Shown here: positions 44,915 through 56,984 of the stretch, in pieces
How positions within the stretch are numbered: the first letter of the stretch is position 1
Layout of the letters: every line of letters begins with the position of its first letter
Assembly: GCA_027924585.1 (NCBI GenBank)
Contig: BSBM01000361.1
Coordinates: 64,509,501-64,573,500 of the forward strand
Source: Larix kaempferi
Lineage: Eukaryota; Streptophyta; Pinopsida; Pinales; Pinaceae
DNA length: 64,000 nucleotides
Direction: 5' to 3'
The notes under the pieces: generated by a model
What the model was told of the DNA's origin: nothing
The model's input: the letters and a program-made list of their open reading frames with translations, nothing else
Database searches by the model: none
Translations under genes and position numbers: made by a program

Positions 44915-46309
44915 TGATGAGCCCAAATTAGAGGTATCCTATAGCGTTTTTGCCACAGTAAAGCACAAGATATGATGAAGGAAATACACCTGTTTTGTGG
45001 GAAAATATATTTACTTTGATTATTTAATAAGGATGTTTAGAGATTATTCTTTTTATGTTAAAAGCGTTTTTCTACGTGCTAACCCTGGAATGAGCAGGCA
45101 TAAACAGGGCGTGAAGGTCTTGAGGTATCAATGAGAGTCAAAGCTCGAGATTGCAGATAACAAAGGGGCTCAACACTCATATCTCCCTAAGTTCTAGAGA
45201 AGCCCTGATTAAGAGGATCGACATTTATGATCATAGACTAGGTTAGAATTAGAGACATAGATATATGGACCTCTCGAGTAGTGAGGGGTCCTGCTACTAT
45301 TTTGTAGAATCAATCGTTTATGCATTTTTGTACTGCAAAGACAGTTTGTGTTAAAGACCTTTCCTGAACTATGAAGTTACTATTTTAATAAGAAGACTGA
45401 TGTTACTTTCAAGCCTATGTTTATAAGTTTTCCATACTCCTGAGTACGGGTTGGGGAGGGCCCCTCCAACACGTAAGTCAGGAGTTTTACTCTGTTTTCA
45501 GGTATTTTCTATATGTGTTGTGCATTGATTTAATCCCTATCGTATATGAAATTATTTTGATGGAATTTGAATAACATGGTTTTATTTCAGTATTAAAGCG
45601 ATCATTCTGATTCAGCATAATTTTTGTAGTTGGTTATAGCGCATTCCATAGTTTGGTAAAACTCTTTCTGTAGTCCTATAGCTGCATTCTGCGCAAGCAT
45701 ATTTTGACATATGTTTTCATGCATTCTTATATTAGTTCTAAAACAATGATTCACATCTAGGAGTTCATGCATATTTCCCTTATCAGACTTAGATCATAGA
45801 GGTTAATTACTTTCAGTTCTTTGGTTTAATTAATGATCATCACTTTGAGTGTTTAATCCAAATAGATAGGATTGGTTACTTTTCAGCATTGGATATTTAC
45901 GTTATGGATTTGGTTTTCAGTATTTAATTTTTAGATTAGACTTTCAATATTCAGCACTTGATTTTCAGTATTCACTTCTTAGATTAAAATCCCAGCTTTC
46001 AGCATTTTATTTCTAGACTAAGTTTATTAAGCTTTCAGCATTTCCCTTCTTAGTATAGATTTACAGTTTTCAATATTTAACTTCTTAGCATAGGAATTTG
46101 TCATTCATAGATTCACAATCTTTTTAACTCACTTTCTTCTTTGATTAGAGAAACCTTTAAGACATATACCAACACCCCAAACATGACGAAGACTAACCTA
46201 TAGAGCACATACAGTGCTAGCACCTCTGAAGTTTGTACGTTCCCTGATCGATAATTAAAGTATGCTCCTGGTCTAGTTGTCCTAATTAGGCATCCATTCC
46301 TGGAGTTCA
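44915..46309 (+). repeat. Athila-like 5' LTR
   Basis: 1395 bp, from TGATGAGCCC to GGAGTTCA. Contains stretches rich in ttcagcatt/ttcagtatt repeats near 45890-46060. Many substitutions distinguish it from the 3' LTR. Confidence 0.88.
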
Positions 46310-46317
46310 CCACTTTT

Positions 46318-46334
46318 TGGCGCCATTTCCGGGG
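46318..46334 (+). promoter_or_regulatory. Athila-like primer binding site (tRNA-Asp type)
   Basis: TGGCGCCATTTCCGGGG, 8 bases after the LTR end, close to the TGGCGCCGTTGCCGGGG site used by Athila/Tat-lineage elements. Confidence 0.88.
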
Positions 46335-46411
46335 AGGTGCTTAATCCATAGGAGACATATTTGAAAAAAAAAACAACTAGAAAACGTAAAAAAATTACCA
46401 TGAATGCCTAG

Positions 46412-47818
46412 ATGACAGAGATAAGATTTGGACGCTTTCTGCCTAACCGTCCTATGAGTAACAACAGTTCTGATCATTCTCAATTTGAATTCCTTAACTC
46501 AGAGGAAGAAGCTTATTCTAGCTACAACCCAAACTTAGATAACTTCTTTGCTAGCTCTAGCTCAAACACTAATATGGCAGAAGAAGATGGGGAACCTAGA
46601 GAACTGTTCACCTTTCCCATCAGTATACCTCTTGGAGATGCCAGGATGAAGAATATCAACCCTAATAATCTACCACACTTCCATGGTTTGACTTCAGAAG
46701 ACCCTGACACATTCCTATTTGAGTTTGAGGCAGTTTGCAGATCCTTTGATTACACTACTGATGCACAAAAGTTGAGGCTTTTTCCTTCCACACTGAAAGA
46801 TCTATCACTTATGTGGTTCATGAGCCTAGAAGGAAACAGTATCTTCAGCTGGGACCAAATGAAAAAAGGAATTTCTAGAAAAATATAGGGACTACTGCAA
46901 AGCAAATGATACAAGAGATGAAATCTTTAGGATGCAACAAGGAGAAAGAGAATCATTAGAATACTATGCCCAAAAATTTCAACTCAGCTACAAATGAGCT
47001 AGTCACTGCACCTTAGATCCCAAATCACTAAAACTTGTCCTTCTTAGAGGTATAAAAGAGGAAAATCTAGAAGTATTAAACCTTCTGGGGGATGGAGATA
47101 TATTCCAGAAGACTTATGACCAAATCCTACAAATCTTCAAAAACTACTCTAGATCTAGGAAAAGTAAAAGTGGGACAAGGGATTCACACCCATTTACTGG
47201 GGGATCAGCATCTTCAGGACCAAACCTTACAAAATCTAATTTAGGAAACTTGTTCCTACAATCTCTGGCCATGCAACTTGATGCACTTAAAATCAAGAAG
47301 AAACAGGATGAAATAAACCAAGCATTGGCAGTCTTTTGTCCACGCTGCAGAAAAAAAATAAAAAAAATAAAAAATAAAAAATAAAATGAGAAAGGGAAGT
47401 GCACACTAAACACCATAGAAATATGTGGCCTCTGCACTGAGGACCACTCCATTGATAAATGTCCTCTATTGCCCTCGTGCAAAGTTTCTATTCAAGAGCC
47501 CATAATTGAAGTTGCAATAGAACAACTATGTCTCACCAATCAAAGGAGAAATAATTTTGCTAGGCCTTACCAACCCAACAACCAAGCCTACTATAACCAG
47601 GCAAAGTAACCAGCAAAATTGGAACTCATTACTAGCCCCATGGCCATCTCAGCCAACTCCAAACCAGTGGCAACCAAATCAACAATCTTATCAACACCCT
47701 TATTACCCACAATCTTATTCTCCATACCCCCACCTTTTTCTCCATCAACCACAAATTATGGAAATCAGTATCCTTATTCATCAAACTGGAGGGCTCCATT
47801 GTAGCAGCCACTCATCAT
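46412..47818 (+). pseudogene. Athila-like gag, first part
   Basis: From the in-frame ATG at 46412 (46454 also possible): an Asn/Ser-rich start, then FPISIPLGDARMKNINPNNL, LPHFHGLTSEDPDTFLFEFE and LSLMWFMSLEGNSI, the retrotransposon Gag core. A frameshift after 46860 moves the frame, which continues DYCKANDTRDEIFRMQQGE and YAQKFQLSY. A zinc-finger-like CGLCTEDHSIDKCP lies near 47430. A poly-A-rich insertion-like tract (47345-47385) breaks the frame. The 3' part is interrupted by the solo LTR at 47819. Confidence 0.82.
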
Positions 47819-49334
47819 TGTTGGCTTGCAAACTAATCTAGATATTTTCCAATATAGACCCAGGTTCTTCGCGGTTTCACTTAACCAACAAAACCCCTTC
47901 TCACCGGCCCTTTCGGCAACAGCCTGCGAACAGGATGAGGTCTCACCCAAGGTGTAGCTATGGGGGAACTGCAAAATCAGGTTTCCACAGTGAAGTGATG
48001 AGTTGTTCAGACAGGACTACTGCGCAGTGCACTATCGAACCTGCACTGCGACTGGGGACTATGCAACGATAGACTACGTCACAGCCCACACTTCCACAGA
48101 CTAACCGCTGCGCAACCAACACACCCAATGGCTGAGCGGTTCGAGAAAGATATCACTTATAGGACAGCGCAATGGCCTAATACGCTTCCTATTCTAGACA
48201 TGATAGATCTTAAGGATTTCACTTTAACACTTAGCCATTCATCTATTGCCTTAGATTATTATATGAGGGAACGGATGCAAATAGACAAAATATATGAGGT
48301 TGCTCACCTCTGGTGCGGTGTATTCAATAGTTACACAATCAAACCTCTACGTATACTTGTGATTATTCAATAAACATATACTTCTACCAGCTTAAAGTAC
48401 TGCGCCTTCGTCATTTATCTATCCATGTAAGACTTAACATATTATTCCCATCCTTCACCTATGGTGAATACATATTAAAGCATTAACATACAACTTATAA
48501 ATGAGAATCCAGACATTCAAAGTAGGCAAATAAGCAAATGCAGAAACACAACAATCACACTACACAGGATTTAACGTGGTTCGCCCCCCAGATGGAGGCT
48601 ACGTCCACAAGAACTGTTGTTATATTAGTCTTTGGGAAGGGTACAACAGTTCTTAGTCTGTGCACTCAGCTGCAAAGCCTTTACAATTAATCTCACAAGA
48701 TTCAGCAATGTTTTACTTACAAAATTGAAGAGTTAACCCTTTCCCATACAAAAATGCCCTTATTTATAGATCATGCCTGTAGGTCATGTCTTTACAATCT
48801 GCAGGCAAAACCCTTAGGTTTCCAAAACTGTCACGGTTTCCCCAAAACCGGACTTCTGGCCTCTGGTAGCGAATATTCCCTCGTGGAAGTATTCCACACA
48901 TTCTTCACGTCGCTATCGGCCTTCCTGTTGCGCGCATGCCAACAAGTCATGTTCACCAAATCGTTCTTCCTCTAACGGTCTCATGCGACCGGTTTAAGTA
49001 GTGGTATCTTTCGCGTGTGTGACCAATCGCTTTCTTCCCAATTTGCTCCTGCTCGTCGCTTAGCACTCCTGGAGCATATTTATAAAAAATAGACCGCCGA
49101 CGGTCTAACCGGAATACGTTCTGTCTTTCGTCCAACACTCTACTTTGCTGGCATCCCATAGACTGGACACTTCGCAGCACTGCCCCCTCACAATACTGAT
49201 CCTCGCAGCTTCCTCCAATGCTGCGCTGCGCGCAAATTCGCAGCATCCCAACAACTTATACAAAATTGTTTCAACTGAACTGCGCTCAGCTCCGTAGTTC
49301 CAAAACACCTTTGTTGCTAAAAAATTCCCCAACA
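47819..49334 (-). mobile_element. Solo LTR (Gypsy-A-related) with ATCAT duplication
   Basis: 1516 bp bounded by TGTTGG and CCAACA, flanked by ATCAT at 47814-47818 and 49335-49339. The interior has no gag or pol, so it is either a solo LTR left by recombination between two LTRs or a short non-coding element. Blocks shared with the Gypsy-A LTR, in the same orientation, indicate a related family transcribed on the minus strand. It inserted into the Athila-like gag region. Confidence 0.8.
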
Positions 49335-49339
49335 ATCAT

Positions 49340-50660
49340 GCCGTCCCCATAGAGCCAACCACCTCCCATACCCCCACCAATTCCATCCCAACCAGTTCCA
49401 AACCCTAATAACAACAGACCAGGACAACAACAACAGACCTATAACACTAAAATCACGCAGTTCCCTACTTATATAGTTGATACCCTGGAAATAAACGAAA
49501 TTAACCTCAGGTCTGGAAAAACAGTACAAAATACACACACACAGAACAATCAAGAGGATGAAACTCACGAACAAACAACACAGCCTAAAATTCAACATCC
49601 AGACGAGCCAAACCCTCAAGAGGAATAAATTAGACCTCTCACACAAAATAGAAACCCTCCATTCCTTGAAAAACTTGTACGAAGTACAAAAGAAGAAGAG
49701 GAAAATGCAATTCTGAACGAATTGAAACACTTGAATATCCAAATTCCAATTTTACAGGCCATCAGAGATGTGCCTATCTGTAACAAGTTTATTAAAGAGA
49801 AATGTTTGAAAAGACCTGGTAGAAGAAAACGTGACCCACCCACGATAAACGTAGTAGGCCAACTGGCAGATTTAATGCTAGGTGTCCTTGTAAACCCCAA
49901 ATATCTTGATCCAGGCATCCCAGTAGTCAACGTAACCATCAATAACAAATAGATAGACAGAAGCCTAATTGATTTAGGAGTTGTTTTCAATGTGATGACC
50001 AAGGATACTATGATACACCTAGGACTCCAATCAATGGTCATACCTACAACTACCATGCTGCAGCTAGCCGACACATATCCAGTAAGACCTGAAGGGATAC
50101 TCGAAGACATAATTATCAATATCGAATCCTGGGAATACCCAGCTGATTTCATAGTCATCAAAGCAAAGAGTAAACTTAGCGGTTACCCAATAATACTAGG
50201 TAGGCCTTGGCTAGAAACTGCAGACGCTTACATAGGTTGCAGATCAGGCAACATGACAATCACCAGTGGACAAGCCAGGAAGAAAATCACGATTTACCCT
50301 CTAGCAAGGAAATATTCAGACCTAGAATATCAAAACTGGACTGATGATTATAATGAAACAAACAATCAAAACATACGACTTGTCCTCACCATTGAATTTG
50401 CCCTATCACTAAAAGCCATAGATGAAGACAGTCATTTAGATAGGTTTATTCAAAATGCATCTTCTAACCATGATGTTCTTAAAGAATTTTTTGACACAGA
50501 CCAACAGCAAGAAGGTAAAAATTCAAGCCAAAATTTGGATAAAATGTGGGTAGAAGTGCTCTCACTGGAAGAACAATCAACAAAGGAAAAGACAGTGGAA
50601 ATTATGCCTGGAAAGACAATTAACATTAATTCCAATCTAAAGCCAGAGCAACAAAAGTAG
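49340..50660 (+). pseudogene. Athila-like gag C-terminus and protease
   Basis: After the solo LTR a frame carries EINEINLRSGKTVQNTH (the LRSGK hallmark), PPFLEKLVRSTKEEEENAIL and VPICNKFIKEKCLKR, then a protease with RSLIDLGVVFNVMTKD (Asp-Leu-Gly where Asp-Ser/Thr-Gly is canonical, a form common in this lineage) and IILGRPWLETADAYIGCRSG. Stops at about 49626 and 49950 interrupt it, and TAG at 50658-50660 separates it from RT in the same frame. Confidence 0.85.
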
Positions 50661-52050
50661 TTAATGAAGGTACTCTCAGAACAAAATAAAGCTTTTGCAT
50701 GGACATACGCTGACATGAAGGGAATCCATCCAGACATTTGCAAACATTACATCTACATTAAAGAAGGTTCTATTCCTATCAAACAACCACAAAGGAGGCT
50801 GAACCCAACATTGAAGGACATAGTTAAATTAGAACTACAAAAGTTATTAGATGCAGAGTTCATATATCCAATCTCGGATAGTGAATGGGTATCACCACTG
50901 GTTATAGTTCCTAAAAAAGGAGGCAAGTGGAGAATTTGCGTGGACTACAGAGAGATCAATAAGGAAACTAAGAAGGATCACTTCCCTCTACCATTCATAG
51001 ACCAAGTACTACATACTCTAGCAGGTAATAAAATTTTCTCATTTATGGATGGGTTCAATGGGTACAACCAGATTCTAATACACCCATTTGATCAAGATAA
51101 GACAATGTTTACATGCCCATGGGGCACTTATGCATACAGAGTACTACCCTTTGGGCTCTGTAACGCCCCACCAACATTTCAAAGGGCCATATTAAGTATA
51201 TTCTCTGATTTTATAAATGATCAAGTGGAAGTCTTCATGGATGACTTCACACCCTCTAGCCAAAAATTTGATCAAGCATTGAACCATCTTGAATTAGTTT
51301 TAAAAATATGCATTGATATGAGCTTATGTCTGAGCAATGATAAATGCAGAATGTTAATGGAAGAGGGCATCATTCTTGGACACCATATCTCACAAAGGGG
51401 AATTGAGGTTGATCAAGCAAAAGTCTCAATAATCAGAACGCTGCCACTACCTGTCAAACAAAGAGATGTGAGAAGTTTCCTTGGGAAAACAGGATACTAC
51501 AAGAGATTTATTGAAAGTTATAGAAGAATTGTTGCACCAATGTTTGCTCTTCTCACAAAGGACACAGAATTCATTTGGACAAAACATTACATGACATCAT
51601 TTGATAACCTTAAGGAGAAGACAATCACAGCCCCAGTAATCCAAGGACCAAATTGGGCATTACCATTCCATATACATTGCGATGCATCAAATAAAGCAAT
51701 TAGATCAGTCCCCGGACAGGAAAGAGATAAGAAACCATATGCCATATATTATATAAGCAAAAATTTGGCTGGAGCATAACTCAATTACACAGTCACAGAG
51801 GAGGAGTTTTTGGCTGCCATACATGCCATAAACAAATTCAGGCACTATATTACTGGATACCAAGTTTTTTTCCACACCGACCATTTAGCAATCAGGTATC
51901 TTATGAATAAACCTAATACGAGTGCTAGAAGCATTAGATGGTTGCTTCTCCTACAAGAGTTTGACATAACAATACTAGATAAACCAGGAAAGCATAATGT
52001 AGTAGCTGATTTTCTGTCAAGAATCACTCATGGACAAGATAATGAATTGG
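50661..52050 (+). pseudogene. Athila-like RT and RNase H
   Basis: One frame, with LLDAEFIYPISDSEWVSPLV, KKGGKWRICVDYREIN, IFSFMDGFNGYNQI, LPFGLCNAPPTFQRAI and the catalytic VEVFMDDF near 51227-51250; then LGHHISQRGIEVDQAK and SFLGKTGYYKRFIESY. RNase H follows (IHCDASNKAIRSV, YAIYYISKNLAGA, TVTEEEFLAAIHAINKFRHY, HTDHLAIRYLMNK). TAA at 51777-51779, in place of an expected Gln, is the only stop in this block. Catalytic residues appear intact. Confidence 0.92.
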
Positions 52051-53423
52051 TAAATGATAACTTCCCTGATGAGCACCTTTTTGCAATATCAACAAGAATC
52101 CCATGGTTTGCTGACATAGAAAACTATTTAGTGTCTGGGAAATTTCCAGCACATTACAGCTACAAAGAGAAGAATAAAGTCATAAGACAAAGTGGCACTT
52201 ACACATGGATAGAGGGAATTCTATTCAAAAAAGGGCCAGATCAAATATTAAGAAGATGCATTAGAGAAGATGAAGTGCATGACATAATGCATGCCACTCA
52301 CAATGAGCCATGTGGAGGACACTATGCTGCAAAAAGAACAGCCTATAAAATTTTGCAAACTGGGTATTATTGGCCAACACTCCACAAGGATGCCTATGAA
52401 TATGTTTCACACTGTGATGACTACCAACGAATGGGGAATCCTACACAAAAATAATAAATGCATCTCCATCCACAAATATCCTTAGAAGCATTCGAGAAAT
52501 GAGGATTTGATTTCGTTGGTCCAATCAACCCACAGTCAAATCAGAAAAGCTACATTCTAGTATGCACTGACTACCTTACAAAGTGGACTGAGGTAGCAGC
52601 ACTTTCTACAGCAAATGAAACCAATGTGGCAAAGTTTTTCACTAAGCAGATCTTCCATAGGTTTGGAGTCCCAAGAGAGATAGTTTCTGATCAAGGTCCA
52701 CAGTTTACATCCAATCTAATAGAAGACTTTCTTCAAAGAAACAATGTCAAGCACAGATAGTACTCCTCCTATCGCCCTCAAGATAATAGTCAAGCTAAGG
52801 TAACCAACAGAGAATTAGAAAGGATTTTGACGAAGACAGTGCAACTCCACAAAAGAGATTGGGCGGACAGATTAAGTGAAGCGGTTTTGGCTTATAATAC
52901 CACATGGAAAACAACAACAAGCTTCACCCCATATGAGCTAGTTTATGGAAAGAAAGTTATGTTGCCCATTGAATTTGAAATCAAGACATTGAGAATTGCA
53001 ACACAGTTAAATATGGAAATTTCAGACATCCAATAGGAATGCATGCTACAATTAAATCAACTAAATGAGCAATGCCAGCAAGCACTTGTCCATACTGAAA
53101 TCATTCAGCAGCAAAGGAAGAAGTGGCATGACACACACATAAAGCAGAAAAAGTTCAAGGAAGGTGACTGGGCACTACTCTATGACTCCAGGTTTCACAC
53201 TTTCAAGGGAAAATTAACAACTAGATGGCTCAGACCCTACATCATTGAAAATATCTATGACAATGGAGCTATCAGAATTACAACAATAGATGAAGAAAAA
53301 TTCCCCATGTTGTTGAATGGACACATATTAAAAATCTACAAGACACCACAGTCCAAAGAAGAATTCACAGAGATACTCTACCAGCAAAGTCTAATGCTGA
53401 TAGAGAGCATCGAATGTAACTGA
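52051..53423 (+). pseudogene. Athila-like integrase
   Basis: Same frame as RT. The zinc region HDIMHATHNEPCGGHYAAKR ... SHCDDYQRMG has Asp where the first of the two spaced Cys would pair (CDYCQR expected). Core: VCTDYLTKWTEVAAL (Asp), IVSDQGPQFTSN (Asp), then NSQAKVTNRELERI, where the catalytic Glu of QAE is Lys (AAG at 52797-52799). C-terminus: FKEGDWALLYDSRFHTFKGK and LNGHILKIYK, ending at 53423. Stops at 52452-52457 (two), near 52497 (TGA for Trp), near 52758 and near 53034. Inactive. Confidence 0.9.
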
Positions 53424-54696
53424 TCTGCAGTTACTATAAAAAAAAGAGAAAAAAGGAAAAAAAGGAAAAAGAAAAAAATGAAAAGAAAAAAGAAAATAGA
53501 AAAAAGAATAGAAAAAAAGAGAAAAATGAAAAAGAAAGAAGAAGAAAAAAATGAAAAAGAGCAAAATGAATTGAAAATGAAAAATTGAAAAATGATACAC
53601 TCAAGGTTATCACAAGTGAATCGCAGGAAATCATACATTCCCATGAAGAACCAGCACGCATATTACAAATAGATCAAATCAAGCGAGCCAGGTAGCAATA
53701 TTCAAGAAATACATCCATCTGTTCAAGCGAGCCAGAAATCTAATCAAGTGAGCTAGAAAAAAAAATCAAGCACTACAGAAATCAAGCAAGCCATCCATCT
53801 GTTCAAGCGAGCCAGAAATCTAATCAAGTGAGCCAAAAAATAATCAAGCACTACAGAAATCAAGCGAGCCAGCCATCTGTTCAAGCCAACCAACCATGTA
53901 TTCAAATGAGCCAAAAAAAAAAAAATCATGCACTACAGAAATCAAGTCAGCAGGTTCAAGAAATATTTCGAACTCAATGCTGAGCATAAGAGCAAAGTCA
54001 AATAAAAAATTTGACACAAAAATCAAAGCATGCAGATACAACATTTTCAAGAGAACCGGGTGAATGAAGGAAAACACACGTAACTACTGACATGCGTAAA
54101 ATAACTACAGACAATGTGGAAATCTACTACCAAATACAACGCCCATGAAATCAAGCCACGTCATGCACTCAGGTACGCTAAGAATAACCAGGTTATCCCT
54201 AAAACTCTTTGTTTTATTTTCAAGGTCAAATCATCATCCCACAAAACGGTTATTTCTGAAGCTGAGGACATCTTTTAAGTTAAATCGGCGGCAAGGTTCA
54301 GATTACCTCACAGAATCATGATTACCCACCTTCAGCATGTCAAAATAACAATCTCTGCATCCAACCACTATATTCCCCCAAATAATCAAAACAACAACAC
54401 AAAGTAAATGATGGAAGGAAGTGCAGGGCGCGATAATGGAAAGGAATGGTTAAATTAGCAAGTATGATGCGCAATGATCGGGATAACTGGATGAAAATAT
54501 CTAAATAAGGCAGCATAGTCTATACGAGAACCCAATTTGGAAATACAAGCAGTTCAAGAAACAAGGAAGTTGGAATCTTGTATCGATCACTCAGACAGCA
54601 AGCTGCCCTGGTTCCTGTAATCAATCCCAGCCAAGTTGAGGTAAGTCAGCCAAGCTCAAAGTTTTCAGTTTGTTGATTATAGTAAAAGATTTCTAG
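53424..54696. repeat. Spacer with A-rich tract and caagcgagcc repeats
   Basis: 53435-53590 is nearly pure A/G (gaaaaa-type) and gives only poly-Phe ORFs in antisense. 53690-53960 repeats tcaagcgagccagaaatc/catctgttcaagcgagcc in shuffled units of about 25-60 bp. The rest to 54696 is non-coding spacer leading to the extra ORF. Confidence 0.7.
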
Positions 54697-56963
54697 ATGA
54701 CGAAGGGGTTCGAAAAGAGTGAACTAGAGGAGCACAACGCCATTTATAAAAACCCGCAGATTTTATCAGTCATCCACCATGCAGGCTGGATGCCCTTCAT
54801 CTCAAGACTGAGAGGGTCCAACACTGCGGTGGCTCTGGAATTCACAAGGAACTTGAAACACATCAAAGACGAACAATTTGTCACCCGGGTAAGGGGACTT
54901 CGTATCAAACTAGATAAGGAGGCAATTGCGAGTTGCACAGGGCTGCCCATGGGTCTACACTAGGGCAGAGACGACCGGGAAGCAAATCATAAGGAAAATA
55001 CAGCCTTCTTCGGACAAGGAGAGGCCTACAAACAAGACAAGAATGGAGTCAAAAGACTCTCCATTCCAGCACCATGGGACGAAATAGCTACTATCATTCA
55101 AAAATGCATTACGTGCACAGGGAGGCTCAGTTATGTCCCTGTCTTCCAATTCTGAATTTTGGAAATTCTGAGACGCAGGGGCCACATCCCACCAAATAAC
55201 AACATCAGCATCCCCTATTATCTCCTCCTATCACTAGGAGAAATGAGTAGAAAGGTAGTTCAAGGAAAAGAAGATGCATTAGCCCACCATGGGCTAATCA
55301 AATTGATAATATGTGAAGAATTAAGGGTACAGATTCCAGAACTTTCTTGGAAAGAGTTTCTATTGGTATCAACCGAGGATGTACAGAGAATGAAGGGTAC
55401 ACCTACTGTCGGCATACCCCTAGCTTCTGGGTCAAAATACAAGATCGCTTCTACATCAGGAGCTAAGAGAAAAATCGACCTGAACAGCGTGGCCAATACC
55501 CTGATGAAAATTAAGCATTCAAGAGATGGATCCCGCCAAAAGGAATAAGGGGTTTCCACCAACGAGCAAGGGTCAAAGCGGCGAAGCAAAAGGTTCACAC
55601 AGCCACCCAAAATCAAGCATGCAAAGGAGGTAGAAAGGGATCCCAGCCCCATAATTCAAAATTTGTCTGATGATGATGATCTCGAGATAGAGCAGGAGGA
55701 TCCAACTACATTAGAATATTCAACTACACCTGAAGAGCATACTACACCAGGAGAACAGAATGCACTAGGAGAACAGAATGCACCAGGAGAACAAGGTGCT
55801 TTCCAATGCAACCCTACTGATCAAAATGAAAATCCTGGAGTCACTGACCAGCTCGCTGAGGCACGGGAAGAACTAGAAAAACTCAGAGGGGAGTTAGCAG
55901 CATTAAAAATTGAAGCAAGAACGCAGAGAAGCCAGCCAACTTCTCCATTGTTTGTGCACGAAAAGACCCATATTTTGAAAATGCAACATGCAGGGGAGTT
56001 AAAACTGGTTGAACAACAAAATTCAGCACTACAGGAGAAATTGGTTCAGGCAAAAGAGGAGTTAGCTCAAAGGGATTAGAAGATTCTCCAACTGGAGGAC
56101 ATCTTGGCTACCACTACTAAAATCTATGATGGACTACTAGGAATCAGACCACCCTTAGAGATATATGCAGTTTATCTACAAGAGAAGTGGGGAAAATTAT
56201 AGCTCCAAAGGTTAAAGCAAGGGCTCCCATTAGAAATAAACACCCAAAGAGAATTTGTGGACACATCTCTACGCTCCACAGAGTTGGAGAAGTAGATCAA
56301 CTATGTGAATTTTTCTTACACAACTTTGTAGTTCCAAGCTCGCCCAACTGGTCGCCAAATCCCTACATGGGCGATTTCCAGTTAAGGGCACTGTGTTCAT
56401 GGATGAATAACGAGATTGAAAGAGCAGAAGATGCCCATCTTTACCTTGCAGAGAAGTGGAAAAATCCACTATGGATCAGGGCAGAGGTGACTCACCCTGA
56501 GAGAATAATTCAGGACCATAGGAACCTCACCATTGATGAGGAGCTAATCCTTATCCTCCTTGAAAATCAACAGGAGGCCATGGCACACTTTGATGTTACT
56601 CTCCAGTGCACATACATAGAGGTTCATGAGGCCATTGGTGAAAGATGGGGCAGGGTAGCAAATGATCTAAAGCGGAAGGAGCCTCATTCCCCTCTCAGAC
56701 TAGAAGTTGCTCTCGTCAAAGCTAAGCTATACAGAGAATCCTTGATCAAGAATCAATTCAGATGGATTGGCATGAAGCTAAATCTTCCATTTTTCCTTCC
56801 TCTAATTATTAAAGAGAAGATTAATGAGGAAGAAGAAAAAAGAGCATGGGCTAGGGATGACCAGAGCATGGGTTACTACAGGCAGGAAAGGACTCCCAGA
56901 GTGGTTGCATGGGACATCAGAGAAGCTATCGAAGAGCCGAGTGTGTCACCCAAGGGTGGGTGA
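54697..56963 (+). pseudogene. Athila-like extra ORF downstream of pol
   Basis: ATG at 54697, frames to 56963. N-terminal part: LEEHNAIYKNPQILSVIHHA, VALEFTRNL, VTRVRGLRIKLDKEAIASCT and TGLPMG, similar in layout to plant transposon-associated proteins that read ...VRG..V.....I....GLP. Middle: RKVVQGKEDALAHHGLIKLI, then acidic low-complexity (TTPEEHTTPGEQ) and a coiled coil (LAEAREELEKLRGELAALKI). C-terminal part from 56187 in another frame, with MNNEIERAEDAHLYLAEKWK. Stops near 54961, 55155, 55546 and 56078, and a frameshift near 56185. Function unknown; no transmembrane segment seen. Confidence 0.7.
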
Positions 56964-56976
56964 ATCCTTCAAGCAT

Positions 56977-56984
56977 GGGGGAGA
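56977..56984 (+). promoter_or_regulatory. Athila-like polypurine tract
   Basis: GGGGGAGA directly before the 3' LTR start TGATGAG. Confidence 0.85.

Noticed and set aside
44911-44930. CTGATGAG at the Athila-like LTR start as a hammerhead ribozyme core
   Set aside because: No GAAA partner or flanking stems were found, and the 3' LTR copy reads ATGATGAG, so the C is not part of the element.
50661-53423. Endogenous pararetrovirus pol
   Set aside because: Integrase, LTRs, a primer site and purine tract are present and no movement or coat protein is seen, so it is a Ty3/Gypsy retrotransposon.
53378-53661. Phe-rich antisense ORFs of up to 88 codons
   Set aside because: Translation of the purine-rich gaaaaa tract in the wrong direction.
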